This document shows, piece by piece, positions 1-12,700 of a DNA stretch of 64,000 nucleotides. The position numbers and the translations under genes are program-made. The notes beneath the pieces are model-generated. The model worked only from the letters and a program-made list of their open reading frames with translations, was not told where the DNA came from and did not search any database. Origin of the DNA: Acanthaster planci. Taxonomy: Eukaryota > Echinodermata > Asteroidea > Valvatida > Acanthasteridae. The stretch is from positions 771,451-835,450 of the forward strand of contig NW_019091423.1 of the NCBI RefSeq assembly GCF_001949145.1, given 5' to 3'. Every line of letters starts with the position of its first letter. Positions within the stretch are counted from its first letter, which is position 1.

Positions 1-135
1 ACAGACTTCTAGCAATCTGTGCCCTTTACCAACATACAGACTTCTATCAATCTATGCCCTTCACCAACATAGATTCAGTTACTTCAGTATTAGGAACTGT
101 TTAAAAACTTCACATTCTTTTTTCTTAACTGACAG

Positions 136-3033
136 GTTGGAAAAAGATCTGGAAGCAGAGAAGGAAAGAAAGATGCAAGCAAACCCACATTGCTGTCTAC
201 CACAAATTGATACAACTCAGTAAATATACAGTTTAATATTGTCCATATCTAAGAATCATTTTACTCATTGTGTTTCACTTCCCTTCAATTGCAAATATTC
301 TTCTATCATTAAAAATATAGCTCTCATTTTGATAGAATCGTAGTGATCAAATAGGGTTTGTTGCTAACTTGACTTGAGGTAGAAACGATGAAGAGTTTTT
401 CTGAGAATTCACACATCATTTGAGGGTACTTTTGAAATCAGAGTCAACCTTAGCCCCATGCGTTAGGTTCCCATTTTGATTTGGCTTGATGAGGAACGTC
501 TCCTTGAAGTTGTTGGCCCAGCTCTCTCAATTCTCTTTTGCTGTTTTTCAGTCCACATTCGAAACGTTCCTTGGATTGCTCTGTGAGAAGGAATTCCACC
601 TGCTCGTTAAGACAGTCAAACAACAATTTAAAAGCTGGTATTGTGGATGTGGATACAGTTGAGGTATGTTTGGATTGTCAAGAGTTACCTTCGCGTCATT
701 AACAATTCTATAGTGTGAAGTTTTAATGTAACAACTTACGACGGGTAAAGGGAAATTTTGCTGTCTTAAAACGTTTTCTTGGGGGGAGGGGTGGGGAAGA
801 ATCAAAAGCAGTAGCATTTCATAACTGGTCCTAACGACACCTGCCCTCCTTTTTGTAACAAAATTTGAGTTCAAAAAATAAGACTACCATTGTTCTGTTG
901 CATTTTGAATGATGTTAAAAAGAATGGACATTTTCTGAGCTAGAAAACCTCTTATTAAATTAATCTCTTCCAAGGTAAAGCTGGTCCGATCTAGAACAGG
1001 CTCTCTTGAGTAAGCACTGACAGGAAAGTACAGATTTTCTTTTTAAGAAAGCACTTTTCATTCCAAGATTACATGTTAGACTTGGAATGTTCAGCATTCT
1101 GACTTCCGAGACATTGTTTAGAGCCAAGCCTCTGGTGATAATAGCATTTATTACACATTTGACATTGAAAGGGTACTTTCCTTGATTGATCTCAGGTGAC
1201 CAGAGATATTCCAACAAGTGGTAGTTCTCAAAAACTAGGTCACAGACATGTGAGAACTCAAAGACATACTTGCAACAAGGAAGCAAATGATAGAATGCCA
1301 GTATCGGTTGCATCCTGTCTTCAGAAGGATGCTCACATTGATGTGGAAGATGACACAGAAGATGCAATGACTTGCATGCCTGCTGAGCAAAGCTGTAGAG
1401 ATACTGATTGTTTATTAACGAGTCAAGACCCACAGACATCTGAGGTACACCAAAGCACTAGCGACAGGTTAAGATTGCATCCACCCAGAATTGGAAAGGA
1501 TGGACAGAGGACAGAGAATGCAGATGGAAGTACTGGTCTTCCTCAAGACACAATGTCTGATAATTCTTCCAAATCTGTGAGAGATGCATGTGTACAAAGT
1601 GTCAAGACCATGACTTCACAAGATGAAAACAGTGCTAAAGGAACAGTGACCATAGGCGAGGACAAATTGAAAGCAAAGAGGAGAAGGGGAAGACCAAGGA
1701 TAGAATTAGACGATGCAGAAAAGTAAGTCACAAGAGAATGAAATATAATGAATAGTAAAGGTTAGGGAGATATTTATCCAGGCAATATGAATTTTGTATT
1801 CTCAGAGCAAACGTGTAAAAGTGGAATATAAAATTCTAGAGTGTAAACACGTAGCAAAGCCAAAATTTATGGGAAAGCTACAAATTAAAAGATTAGTCCC
1901 CCAACATACCCTGAAACAATTAAATTCATTCCCATCTGTGGAAAAGAGATGTATCCAATCCAATTCTCATGACAACTGGTGTCATCAGATCAGACTTCTT
2001 CCTTATATCATTTCCAGTCATTGCAACCTTTGAACGTTAAGACATTCTTAGAAAGCCTTTTCCATGTTGACAAGACTTGGCCTAATTTTACAACTACATG
2101 TACTACTTCCCTAGACCCCCCCCACAGTGTCTCCACCCACTGCCATTGTAATCCTTTGCAATCTTTATGTCCAGAGAGGCCATAACATTCAATAAACGAT
2201 TAAAGGGGATTCAAGCTCGGGACCTCCCAAGAATGTTCTCCTGTCGCAGTTGCAGCCAGAGATTCCAGGAAGCGGAGGACCTCCGAATGCACACCATCAC
2301 TGCTCACCTCCCCATTAGTATACCAGACAACAGTGATTGCTCAGTGGAAAAGCATGGCGAGATATGCTTCACCCATATTGAAATTGATCTTGGTCTCTAC
2401 CAGCAAGTCAGTGAGGTAGACATCCAGGAACTGGCGATAGAGCTCAGATGCTGCCCAGAATGCAACAAGTATGTTGAGGACTTCAAAATGCACCTTGAGT
2501 CTCACATGATGAAGAATTACATCTGTGAAGCATGTGGCAAGGGATTTGCTTGCAGCAAGCAGTTGAAACTACACAGTATTTACCATGAGATTGATCGAAC
2601 TGGTGAAATGCAATATTCATGCCAATTCTGTGGTAAAAAGTTCCGAAGTGCCCAATCACTGTCCATTCACCGGCCATTGCACAACAAGGCCAGGAATTAT
2701 ATCTGTCAACAATGTGGGAAAATGTTTAAGGCCAACACACGACTACAGAAACACATGGCAACCCATGCACAGCACAAACGCTATTCCTGCTCTTTCTGTG
2801 GACGAGGGTTTGCACAAAAGTGTAACATGACTAGGCATCAGAGAACTCACACGGGAGAAAAACCTTACACATGCAATCATTGCAACCAAGCATTTAACCA
2901 CAATATCAGTCTTAAGAAACATTTGAAGAAAGAGCACTTGATTGAACCAGAAGATAAAACTTCTAAAGAAGTAGAAGCAATAGATAACTTCCCAAGTGGA
3001 CGTCTGCCCTCAAAGAGACTCAATGTTAAGTAA
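136..3033 (+). CDS. C2H2 zinc-finger protein with AT-hook (3' part of gene)
   Basis: Likely nuclear sequence-specific DNA-binding protein. Phase-matched exons are 136-219, 552-663, 1196-1722 and 2175-3033 (stop TAA). The first begins after an AG acceptor and needs one base from an earlier exon, so the start codon lies outside the window. Exon 136-219 encodes a charged, coiled-coil-like stretch (LEKDLEAEKERK). Exon 1196-1722 is low complexity and ends with an AT-hook (KRRRGRPR). The last exon carries about seven fingers: one with H-x4-H, one short finger (CPEC, then H-x3-H with an 8-residue loop), four standard fingers, and a last one after a TGEKPY linker with H-x4-H. The finger order and spacing match the minus-strand gene at 9.7-15.3 kb, so the two are probably paralogues. 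A possible poly(A) signal AATAAA is at 3471. The finger exon is firm; exons 136-219 (weak GTAAAT donor) and 552-663 are less certain. Exact family member not identified. Confidence 0.75.
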
Positions 3034-3299
3034 AATGAGTGGTGTTTCAGTGTTACTTGTATCAAATTTGCTTCATATCTGAAGTTGGAATAGTGCTGCA
3101 TTTTAATAAGTAAGATGTGTTTATGGGCATTTTAGGATGCCTTGTTTGTAATTTAAAGTTTGGCTGCAATGAATTTTTCTTGGACACAGTTTTATGCAAC
3201 TTTGTCCTCTTCTCAAGACACGTACATGTATGTGAAATTTTTTTACACCCCCATTTGGTTAAATGCACTGAAACATGCACTTTTTGAAACACTTCAAAT

Positions 3300-4741
3300 T
3301 GTCTATGCTTTCATGGACAGCTGAGGGCGCTGTTGCAGTGATGTCATCCAGGGAAGACATAATTTATTGTATAGGTTTTCCTATTAAAATTGATGACCCA
3401 GAATTTACTTACTAAACAACATTTCTGAGGAAAGCTTTGATTCGCACTTATTGCTATGCACCTAAATAACAATAAATCAGCAAAGAGAAAATTTGGTCCA
3501 GCAAAATCTATAAAAACGCACAACTTTTTATGTATAAACTAATGTATCAAACATGGAGGTTTTCTTCCTGGGATGACATCACAGTTTTGCTCATTTTCAT
3601 AAAAACCAAAAAGGCAGCAAAATACTATTTGAAATAGTGAAAAAAATGAAAATCAGGTTAACTGAGACACAAAGGTGCATTTTGAAGGCTTGTATTTAAA
3701 CAAGTTGATTGCAGCTACATGTACCCTTTAAAACCCATGATGCAATTGCATGTTATACCATGCAGTTAAACTTCAACAAACAGTGTATGTGATGGTTTTC
3801 AATTGAAACACCTTTTCAAATTTGGATTGGACAATTGCATTGTTAATCCTTAAAAATGAAGGTCTAAGGCTACTCACCTGTTCACTTTTGGGAATTAATG
3901 TTTACATGACAAGGCAGAGCCTAAGGAGACAAATGGACAGGTTTCCTAATTGCCTTTGACTGCATGATGGAATGAATTGCAGTATGTCCTAAGTTATTGA
4001 GGAATGTTGGCAACATTTTTTGTTACCATCCTGCCAAATTTTTTTTTAGAATCCCCACTAAAAATAAATTAGGAAACTTTGAGAATGAGGCCTAGTACAT
4101 GTACACAACGCTGTACGAGGGACTATTATTAACCGTAACAGTCTTCAGTCCTCCAACAGGTGAAAGATTGAGGAGTTTTAGGGCTAATGTTATGGCAATG
4201 CATCTACACACTTTGGAAAAAGGTAACTAAATGTACGTGATTTGATTATATATCAATATACATGTACATGTGGTGACCACTTGGTGCATTGCTCATTGTG
4301 ATATTGTCTCTACCTGAGTAATTTGCTTAAAGATAGAGTAGCTACAATCATTACCAACCTCCAAAATGCACCTTTGTGTCTCAGTTCATCTTATTTTCAA
4401 CTGTTTTTTCACTATTTCAAAGAGTATTTTACCCCCATTTTTGTTTTTTGTGCGAGTATTTCCACATTTATGAGCAAAACCGTGAGGTCATCTCAGGAAG
4501 AAGCCTTGGTGTTATATTGGTTTGTACACAAAAAATTCCAGCGTTTTGTAGATTTTCTCTCCTTTACTGATTCATTGTTGTTTACATTCCGGATTGGCAA
4601 AGCATCAATCTCTCTCCCAGAAATGTTTCAGGAAGTAAATTCTGGGTTCACTATTTGAACAGAAACTGCACTGAACCATGTCTTCCCTAGACGACTTTAC
4701 AGCAACAGCGCCCTCAATAGTTCTGGAAAGCATGGATAATC
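3300..4741. repeat. Long imperfect inverted repeat (foldback element)
   Basis: The left arm (about 3300-3690) and right arm (about 4355-4741) are reverse complements over nearly 390 bases with substitutions and small indels. Matching landmarks include TGAGGGCGCTGTTGC near 3322 against GCAACAGCGCCCTCA near 4702, and ACTGAGACACAAAGGTGCATTTTG near 3662 against CAAAATGCACCTTTGTGTCTCAGT near 4363. About 660 unrelated bases separate the arms. This is either a foldback transposon or two inverted copies of one dispersed repeat. Confidence 0.8.
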
Positions 4742-5099
4742 TTGTTTAAAATCAGGCATTTTTCAATGGATTTAACCAAATAGGACAGTAAAAGAGTTTT
4801 CATACTTTGAAGAACACCAAGTTGAAGAAAAATTCTCTAAGAAAACTCAATTGCAGCAACACTTAAATACATGTACATGTAAAAGTTTTTATACAAAGTA
4901 AAAAAAGATAAACAGTGATGACAAATTTTGCCTCTTTGCACTTCTCTTGAACAATAATTGGACAACTTGAAATTCTATTTAAACTTCATTTCGGTTAATG
5001 CTGAGGCCATTTCGAAAATGTTTATTCTGCGTATTGTAAAAAAAATTAGGCATGAAAAGTGTAAATAAATGACCCAAAAAGCTTTTTTTCAGTAGCATT

Positions 5100-5335
5100 C
5101 ACTCTTGTGTAAAGGGCTTGTAGTCAAGACCATCACAAGACCTTTCACAAGGCCAGACACAAGACTATGCACAAAACCATTCATAACACCCTTCAAAAGT
5201 AGCAGTGTGGACAATGACAAAGGAATGCTTTTGTTGCATTTCATTTGAATAGCTTGAGACTTGAATTCAGACTGAAGGTCTTGTGTTAGTCTTGTGATGG
5301 TCTGAAGAGGTCTCTACTACAACACTGTTATTTAA
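5100..5335. repeat. Short inverted repeat of a dispersed family
   Basis: GACCATCACAAGAC near 5128 is the exact reverse complement of GTCTTGTGATGGTC near 5290, with further pairing outside. The right half (AATGCTTTTGT, then AGCTTG, then CTTGTGATG, then ACAACACTG) recurs in the same order at about 44050-44190, so this is one copy of a dispersed element. Confidence 0.6.
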
Positions 5336-7415
5336 TTCTATGATCCGAAAATGTTAATTCTTAATTGTCACACTGTGCTCCTGCAGATTGGCAAACCAAA
5401 GTTAAAAATATTGAAATAAACAGGCAAACAAACTTTAAACCAACTGAGTTCATACAGAGTTTATTGCAATATTTCTAAAACATTATGTACTTGAATGCAT
5501 AAGTATGATATCTGTTCACTACTAATGAAAATTTATTAAAAAGATCACAATGACTAATTGTTATGTTGATATGACTATTGTTGGACTGCAATTAAAAACA
5601 TCAAAACTCATCTGACAGTCCATGGCCACTTGCTGTAATTCCTAAAAGCTGCCAAACACATTTATCAGCTCATAATGAAAAAGGCTAGGTTTTATTTCAT
5701 AAGACTCCTCAGTTGAGAATACTGCTCAACATATTTGTGTACTCAGCACAAAGTTTGTGGAGAACCAGTTACAACATGCTGATGGCACCTTGGCTGGTAA
5801 ACCTGTATGCCAAGCATGTACATGTACAGTATTGTCAATTCTTAGCACAGCAGTAATGAATAAACGCAGCTGCTAGTTTTGTAAATATTACATCTAAGTT
5901 TCAGTCCACCGCCGAGGACATCCTTAATACAGTTACCAGAGTTGAGCATGTACATATAGACTAACTCTATTCCATTATTGATACAAGCAATCTACCTGAG
6001 AACATCCTGTGCTGTGTAGATACATACAAGTACATGTTTGACACAGACTCCATTTTTTCAGTCAAAATGAACAACATGCGTTTGGAAAAAGAAAGCATGG
6101 GGCAACAAGTTGGACTGTAAGAAAGCATGAGTATACCTGTGAGATTCAGTGTACTTCAACAATATCTGAGCCAAACCTACACATACATACACAGAAGTCT
6201 AACATGGTAAAATACAAAAATCTCTAATAATCAGATTTAGCTATCACAAACATATAAAAGCACCAAAAAAGCATTTGCTAGAATATATGAATATGAACAA
6301 TAAAATCCACAATGGTTCAATTTAATGGCAAGACGTGACGTGTTCAAGAATTTGTTCTAGTCAATACTATTTTGTGGTTCAGTTTACATGGAAAGTGGCG
6401 AATTAAATACAGCAAGATTGTCCACTTTAATCCACAAATGCCTTTAAGTCTGACAAACCATGAAATAGCTCTTTCCCTAAACATAAAATCATGGGTAGGG
6501 GGCCAGGGGGTGGAGACCTCAACTGTGGTAGACTGACAAACCAGCAGTGAAGAGGATCATTTCTGAGACATTTTCACCAAAAGTGGCAATTTGTATTACT
6601 TCCTGTTTCTTTTCCCCTCCTCTTTTTCCTTTCATTTCTTTACAAACTTTTTAAAGGAGACAAAGCAGACCCCCAACACTCACAGTCTAAATGTACTCTA
6701 ATCAACAAGTAACAGGGGGCCTGTCATTTGTGGTGCTTATACAAATTCTTGTCATTTTTATGATATAGCTTTGACTATGGCTCCTTGTAAAGTGAAGACG
6801 TGTCATTTGGATACATGGCTAGCTACTGTGTAATGTGTCCTTATTGTGACAATGACAACTGATCCCATAGCCAATGTCTGTACACAAAATTCTGTGAACA
6901 ATCCAAACGTATAAGACTTGTCCCCCTTTTTGTTTAATCTGTTTTCAGTAAGATTCACTGAAATTGTAGCCAGTTGGGTAGTTTTTGCTACCGAAATTCA
7001 ACAAAATTCAATAATATCTACCGGTGCTACAGAGGAACGAAGACATGTATGTATAAATAAAACAAAACTTTTAATTTTTTTTTACAATTAGCACACATGG
7101 TTTTCTTGATTTCAGTTAAATCTACCACATGATTAAAACTTAATTTGCATATTAAAAACTTGGCATGCATATATAATTACGACTTTAGCTAACACATGAT
7201 TGTATTGAGGATCACAGTGTCCACAAAAATTCAGTAGCTTCAGTTTAAATGTTTCAATCATTTCTACCTTGAAGTCAATATTAATTGATTTGGCACCAAA
7301 CATTTACATGTAAAAGACTAATCTGGATGTGACATGGGAATATTGTCATGTTTTTATGTACAAGCATAACATGTATGTGAACTTAATAAATTCATATTTT
7401 TCTTTTATCCCCAGT

Positions 7416-7665
7416 CAGCGGCGTAACTAGGGGGGGCGCATGCCCTCCCAACAGAGGCCCGTGCCCCCCCCATTTCAAATTTGGAAATGGACAAAAATAT
7501 ATATAACTGGTTCTCCAAATCTGTGTTTGAGATAGCATTTATGTCCATTTATGTAGGTAGCCGTTTAGACAGGCACATAGTTCAATTATTTTTTAGTGCC
7601 CCCTGAAAAAAAATTGTGCCCCCCCCAGGTGCCCCCTCAGCTGTAGCACCCCAGTTACGCCACTG
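7416..7665. mobile_element. hAT-type MITE with 8-bp target-site duplication
   Basis: The 250-base element starts CAGCGGCGTAACTAGGGGG and ends CCCAGTTACGCCACTG, giving terminal inverted repeats of about 16 bases. The flanking octamers are TCCCCAGT (7408-7415) and TCCTCAGT (7666-7673), one mismatch apart, as expected for the 8-bp duplication made by hAT transposases. It has no coding capacity, so it is non-autonomous. The interior has C and G homopolymer runs. Confidence 0.75.
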
Positions 7666-7818
7666 TCCTCAGTTTTGATAGGGGGAGGAGTCCTAGTTAC
7701 GCCACTGTCCTCAGTTTTGATAGGGGGAGGAGTCCTAGTTACGCCACTGTCCTCAGTTTTGATAGGGGGAGGAGTCCTAGTTACGCCACTGTCCTCAGTT
7801 TTGATAGGGGGAGGAGTC
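7666..7818. repeat. 42-bp tandem repeat containing a MITE end
   Basis: About 3.6 copies of an exact 42-base unit start at 7666, 7708, 7750 and 7792. Each unit is 27 bases of right-flanking host DNA followed by a 15-base copy of the neighbouring MITE's terminal repeat (CTAGTTACGCCACTG). The last copy lacks the transposon end and runs into unique sequence. Confidence 0.9.
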
Positions 7819-8510
7819 TACTGAATAGATCTTATGCAAGCATGAGGGCTTACAGTTAAACTGAGTCAATGGTTTCATGTATTTCATGTCTCTACCAATC
7901 CTGAACCTTCTGAGAAATATACTATTTTGTATAAATATTTTATATTCAGGTAAAAATAATTATTGTCCTCACTTTCTTAAGGTCACCAACAAATCAGTTA
8001 ATCGACATATCCATTGGGTGACTGAATGACTAATCATAAGTGGTGTTTTCTAATGAACAAGCTTTCACTATTTGGTTTCACATTTTAATACTAAAAAGTG
8101 TGAAATCTGCATTTAATTTGAGCCATAAAAGCTGAAAATATTTTCATGCTGAAAGGTCATGAAAAGGTTTTGTGTTTAGATAATACAATTTCAATTACAT
8201 GGTGTGTATTAAACAAATTATATTCCCAAACACAATGTGTTCATGTGATTGAGGGAATCCTGAAATATCCAAATGAAGATGATATTATGCTTGTAGTATA
8301 AAATCTATGTACATATATTTGCATATTTTGCATGCAAGTTTTCACTGGTATAGTTGGTAAAATCATTACACTACAGATGCATCCAAAGAGATCCAAGACT
8401 GACGAAAGGACCAGGCAAAATTACTGCATCTGCCTGTAATAAATTGAGCCAAACACTAAACCTAATAGTCCTTGATAATTCACCTGTTGGGAGGATTGAA
8501 GACCGTTTAA

Positions 8511-9070
8511 CCACTTGCTGCTGGTTTGAAAAATGCAGTGCACACATACATGTATGGCACATTTTCAAGATCTTTAGTTTTCAAAAATCTTCAAAAATTC
8601 ATCATTTCAATTAATGGACGTTTACACCCACACAAATTACTGTCTGGTGGCTACTCTAATCTGACAGACACAATTATTGAGGCCCGAGTATTTCAGCCAG
8701 GCCTGCCGCCTTGTAAAAAGAGCCCAGATTGTACTGTGTTCTATAAATTCTTTTGTTCACGAACCTAGCACAGTACGCTGCCGACATCTTTTCAATAGAG
8801 GCCAGATTAGCATGCAGCAGTGCTGTGTGGCTCATCGCTGCGGTGGTGGAGTGCTTTTGTCCCCGGTGGTAATCCGCTTGCACTAAAAACCAGGTTGGAT
8901 TATCTCCACTATTGAGAGTGAAAAAATGTTGGTAATGCCCAGCAGCCTGGTCTTTTGTTACAAGTACTGTCTTTTGTTACAAGGCCTAGTTGACTTTGTC
9001 CGATTTCGCAAACCCCAGCCACGCATATGAAGAATACGTGTCTGGTGCTGGAAACCCCGGCGGCAAGTGG
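8511..9070. mobile_element. piggyBac-like MITE flanked by TTAA
   Basis: A 560-base segment begins CCACTTGCTGCTGG and ends CCGGCGGCAAGTGG, and both ends are bordered by TTAA (8507-8510 and 9071-9074). TTAA target duplications are typical of piggyBac and Kolobok transposons. There is no transposase frame inside, so this is a non-autonomous copy. Confidence 0.7.
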
Positions 9071-9748
9071 TTAAGGCTTAGAATTTGGCCCAGGAAACAC
9101 AGATCTGAAAAATGTGTGCTCTTTTTGTGATTCCAAATTCCTAAACTTATGTCAGGTAAAATTGTGGCTCACGTTGGTAATTGGAAATCATCTCGTTCTT
9201 GAAGAAGAAATTCCTTTTATATTAATCAGTACTTCGGGTAGCCAGTTTTCCAACAAATTTCGGAGAAACACGACAGGCTTAAGAGTTTGAATGGAGGCAG
9301 ACTTCCAGAAGGGTTCATGTCTGACCTTACAAAGCTGGAGCATTATTTTTCCTCAAAGATTTCAGGGAAGTTTCCAGTGTCTCAGGAAGGCAGATATCGG
9401 TAGTACATTTACTATGTTAATCATGGCAAAATCCATGAATTCGCAAAGATCTTAAACTTTTTCAGGTGCACGTCTTTTGCCGATTTCTCAAGTTCAATTT
9501 AATTCTATTTCATTCAATTAGTGTCTGTTAAATGTTTCATTCTGCATCTCATTTTTGTACAAAATGTTTGCCACATGCCACCCTTTATAGTGTGCATAGC
9601 TTGTAGTAATGAAGTACATAATCCTATGTGCTGAACCATGTACTATAAAAAGGGTTCAAATGACATTAAAGAAAATATAATAGGACTATTCAGCATGCAT
9701 ACATACCGGTGAATGGTCCCAACTGATTTTTTGGTACATTTTGATCAC

Positions 9749-12700
9749 TCACTGTTTAGGACTTTCCATTGAATTTTCTTCACTGCTTCTTTGGAGGTAG
9801 GCTGGTGCACCTTGGTATTGCTGTGATCCCCAGTACATGTATGGCATAGACCCTGCTACTAAGGCATTCAGATCAAGTCCAGGCATGGCATTCATCATAC
9901 CTTGCCTATACTGTGGGTGACCCTGCCTATCTGGTGAGGTGACCGTCTCAAAACTGGGCAGTGGTGGTCTTTGATTGGTTTGGTGCTGTGGGGGAAGCTG
10001 CCGCATACCAGGTATCTGTATATGTGGCAGGGGTTGTGTCTGGGTGTGCGACGGGATTTGTTGCTGCTGCTGTTGCTGCTGACCTAACTGAAGTGCTTGG
10101 GAATGAGGGATTTGCAGCGGCAATGGCTGTGAGGGCAGGTTGTTCTCAGGAAGTTGTAAACGCTGTGCATGGCGCAGTTGATTAGTTATGAGTTCAGCCT
10201 GCAACAATCTTGGGTTTTCTTCTTCCTCATCTGGTGAGCATGGATCACTGTCCATGTCATCATCCAAGTGATGCTGATCCGGCTCAACGGGATGGGTGTG
10301 GCTATAAGACTGGTTGTGCATCTGTAGATGTTGTGGGTGCATGTGCTGTGGGGGATGTACCTCTGGTTGGGGTTGGGGTTGCATTGATGGATGGATAGGG
10401 AGATGCTGTTGTTGCTGTGGCTGCAGTGGTGGTGGTTGATATGGAGCATGCTGTAATGGTGTCTGCATCTTGGATTCTACAAAGTGTTGTGTTGGGTCTG
10501 GAGCTCCTGATAGCGGTGGTGAAGTGGGTAAAGCCTGGGGAGTTTCAGAATTCTCTCTCTCCATCCTGTCATTTGATTCGGAATCTTTCTCCTGATTTGT
10601 TTCTTTGATGAACTGTGTCATTTGATCGCCTTTGACAGCAGTCTCTGCTGGTGCTGATGCATCCTTCCCTGGCTGAGTTTTCTTCTTCTTAGTTTTACCT
10701 GACGTGTTGAAGTTGGGCCGACGTGTCCTTCTAGCAATGCTGTACTCAGTCTCTTTACCTTCGTCATCAAACTCGATGACTGGCTGCGTGATATATCCCA
10801 GCTGCCACATGTCAATTCCGTGTTCTTTCTTTTTGTGTGTCTTCAAGCTGACTTTGTGTGAATAGGCCTTCTTACAGATGTCACATACATAGGGCTTTTC
10901 TCCTGTATGTACCCGGGTGTGAACCTTCATGTTGGAGAGTTCTGTGAAGCGACGTCCGCAGAAAGGACAGACAAACGGCTTCACCTCTTCATGCATGATC
11001 ACGTGCCGCTTAAGATGGGCCTGGACTTTGAAACTCTTACCACAGGTCTGGCAGATGAAGTGGCGATGCTGGGAGTGTAATGTACGGTGCTTGCGCAAGC
11101 TAGCTTCCCAACGGAAGGCTCGACCGCAGCGGTTACAGACAAAAGGTAACTGGCCTGTATCACCCAGCTCATGAACGGCCCGGTGATGGAGCTTGAGGGA
11201 ACGACGCTGACGGAACAGCATCCCACATTCCTCACACAGGTAGTTAGAATGGCAAGAAGTGTGAGCAAGGATGTTTGAGAAGAGTTTTTGGCACAGTGGG
11301 CAGCGAGTCATGACACGAGCGATGTTCTTAAGATCAGCTGGGACTTCCTGATCACCATCTCCTTCATCCTCTGCATCTGCTCCTCCTTTCTCCATCTCTT
11401 CACTAGTTCCATCTTTGCTGTTGGATGCAGCATCTTCGTCCTTGACTCTCGATTCTTCAATGCTTTCACTGTCCTGGGCAAGATGTGTCTGCCAGTGAGC
11501 CTTCATAACATCTGCTGAGTCCAACTGACAAGAACACTTACGACACCAGTACACCTTCTTAAGAACAGCACCAGCACCAAACAGTTCTTCTATGGTTTTC
11601 CTGTAAAAGTGCAAACAACAACAAATTAGTGCTATCTCCTTCCGGCTGAAAAGCAGACATCAAAAATATACACAAAAATCTCTGTTATTGTTCATATTGT
11701 TAGTAAACAAGTTGTGTAAACGCAACAAAAGGAAACACTTTATGGTAAGGATTTGTAGGAATGTCATGAGATTTATCTATTCACAGAAGAGGTAAGGTTC
11801 TGAAGAGAACCAGCGAGTGTCAACTCGATGTTTGAACTAGGATGTTCTGGCCATCATCAGGAGAGTTAGGATGGCCAGAGCCCTGACACTCTCCTGAGAT
11901 TGTCAGAGCATCCTGGTGAAAAAGTTGAGTTCACACTCACTGGTTCTCTTCAGAACCTTACGTCTTCTTGAAGAGGTACAATTATCCTATGGTGGGCCCG
12001 CACATTCTTATCACATGTAGTACTTCCACCATGCAAAGTTTCAAATCTTACTTGGAAAACCCTTTGAAAATGTGCATTGCAAGTTCTGGAACATGGGACA
12101 TACGGATACTCCAATATTAAACATTTACAATTTTTATACAGTCTTTAAGGTTACCAATTGTTAATTAATACACCAAATACATGTATGCTGTCAATTTCAA
12201 AGACACAGAGTTCTTAATATAGACACAATTAATACCCCCCAAAATAAAGTGTTTTTACAAAAGGTCTGGTAGAAAAATGAAGATATCTTTTCACTCTGAC
12301 TATCAGTTCAATATTTTTGTCAAACCTAAATAACACGATTCTCTAAAATCTCTGTAGATTCTGAGGGTCCTGGTAAAAACATCCATCTAAGAGCACACCA
12401 AAGCTGCATGATTCCAACTGAATAATAAAGGTATACTTGGGCTAAATGATCTAGCCATTATCAAACTCACGTCTGGCAGATTTCAACAAATGACTTACGT
12501 TGTAGCCTTGGACTTTTTCTTCTGCCTCAGCTGTTTTATTAAGAGCTTCTTCCGAGCTGTGGTGCATTTCAGCTTTTTCCTTGGAGATGTCTCACTGCCT
12601 CCAAGCTTTTTAGCCTTGACTGGCACCACCTTTTCTTCAGCTACAATATCTTCATCTTCTTCATGGTTCGTCTTAGACATCTTTGACACCTGCCTTTTTC

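Larger units (their letters stand above)
4742..9748. other. Intergenic stretch between convergent zinc-finger genes
   Basis: No convincing exon is seen. It is AT-rich and holds the repeats listed separately. Part of it may be the 3' UTR of the minus-strand gene ending at 9749. Read on the minus strand, a candidate AATAAA lies at 5459-5464, which would make a very long UTR; nearer to the stop only weaker variants such as ATTAAA are seen near 9498. Confidence 0.5.

Noticed and set aside
136-223. Terminal exon of a separate upstream gene ending at TAA 221
   Set aside because: The donor at 220 makes the exon 84 bases and exactly in phase with the exon at 552, so it fits better as an internal exon of the zinc-finger gene, though this is not proven.
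10417-11518. Plus-strand frames overlapping the zinc-finger exon
   Set aside because: They are antisense shadows of the Gln/Pro-rich and finger-coding exon.
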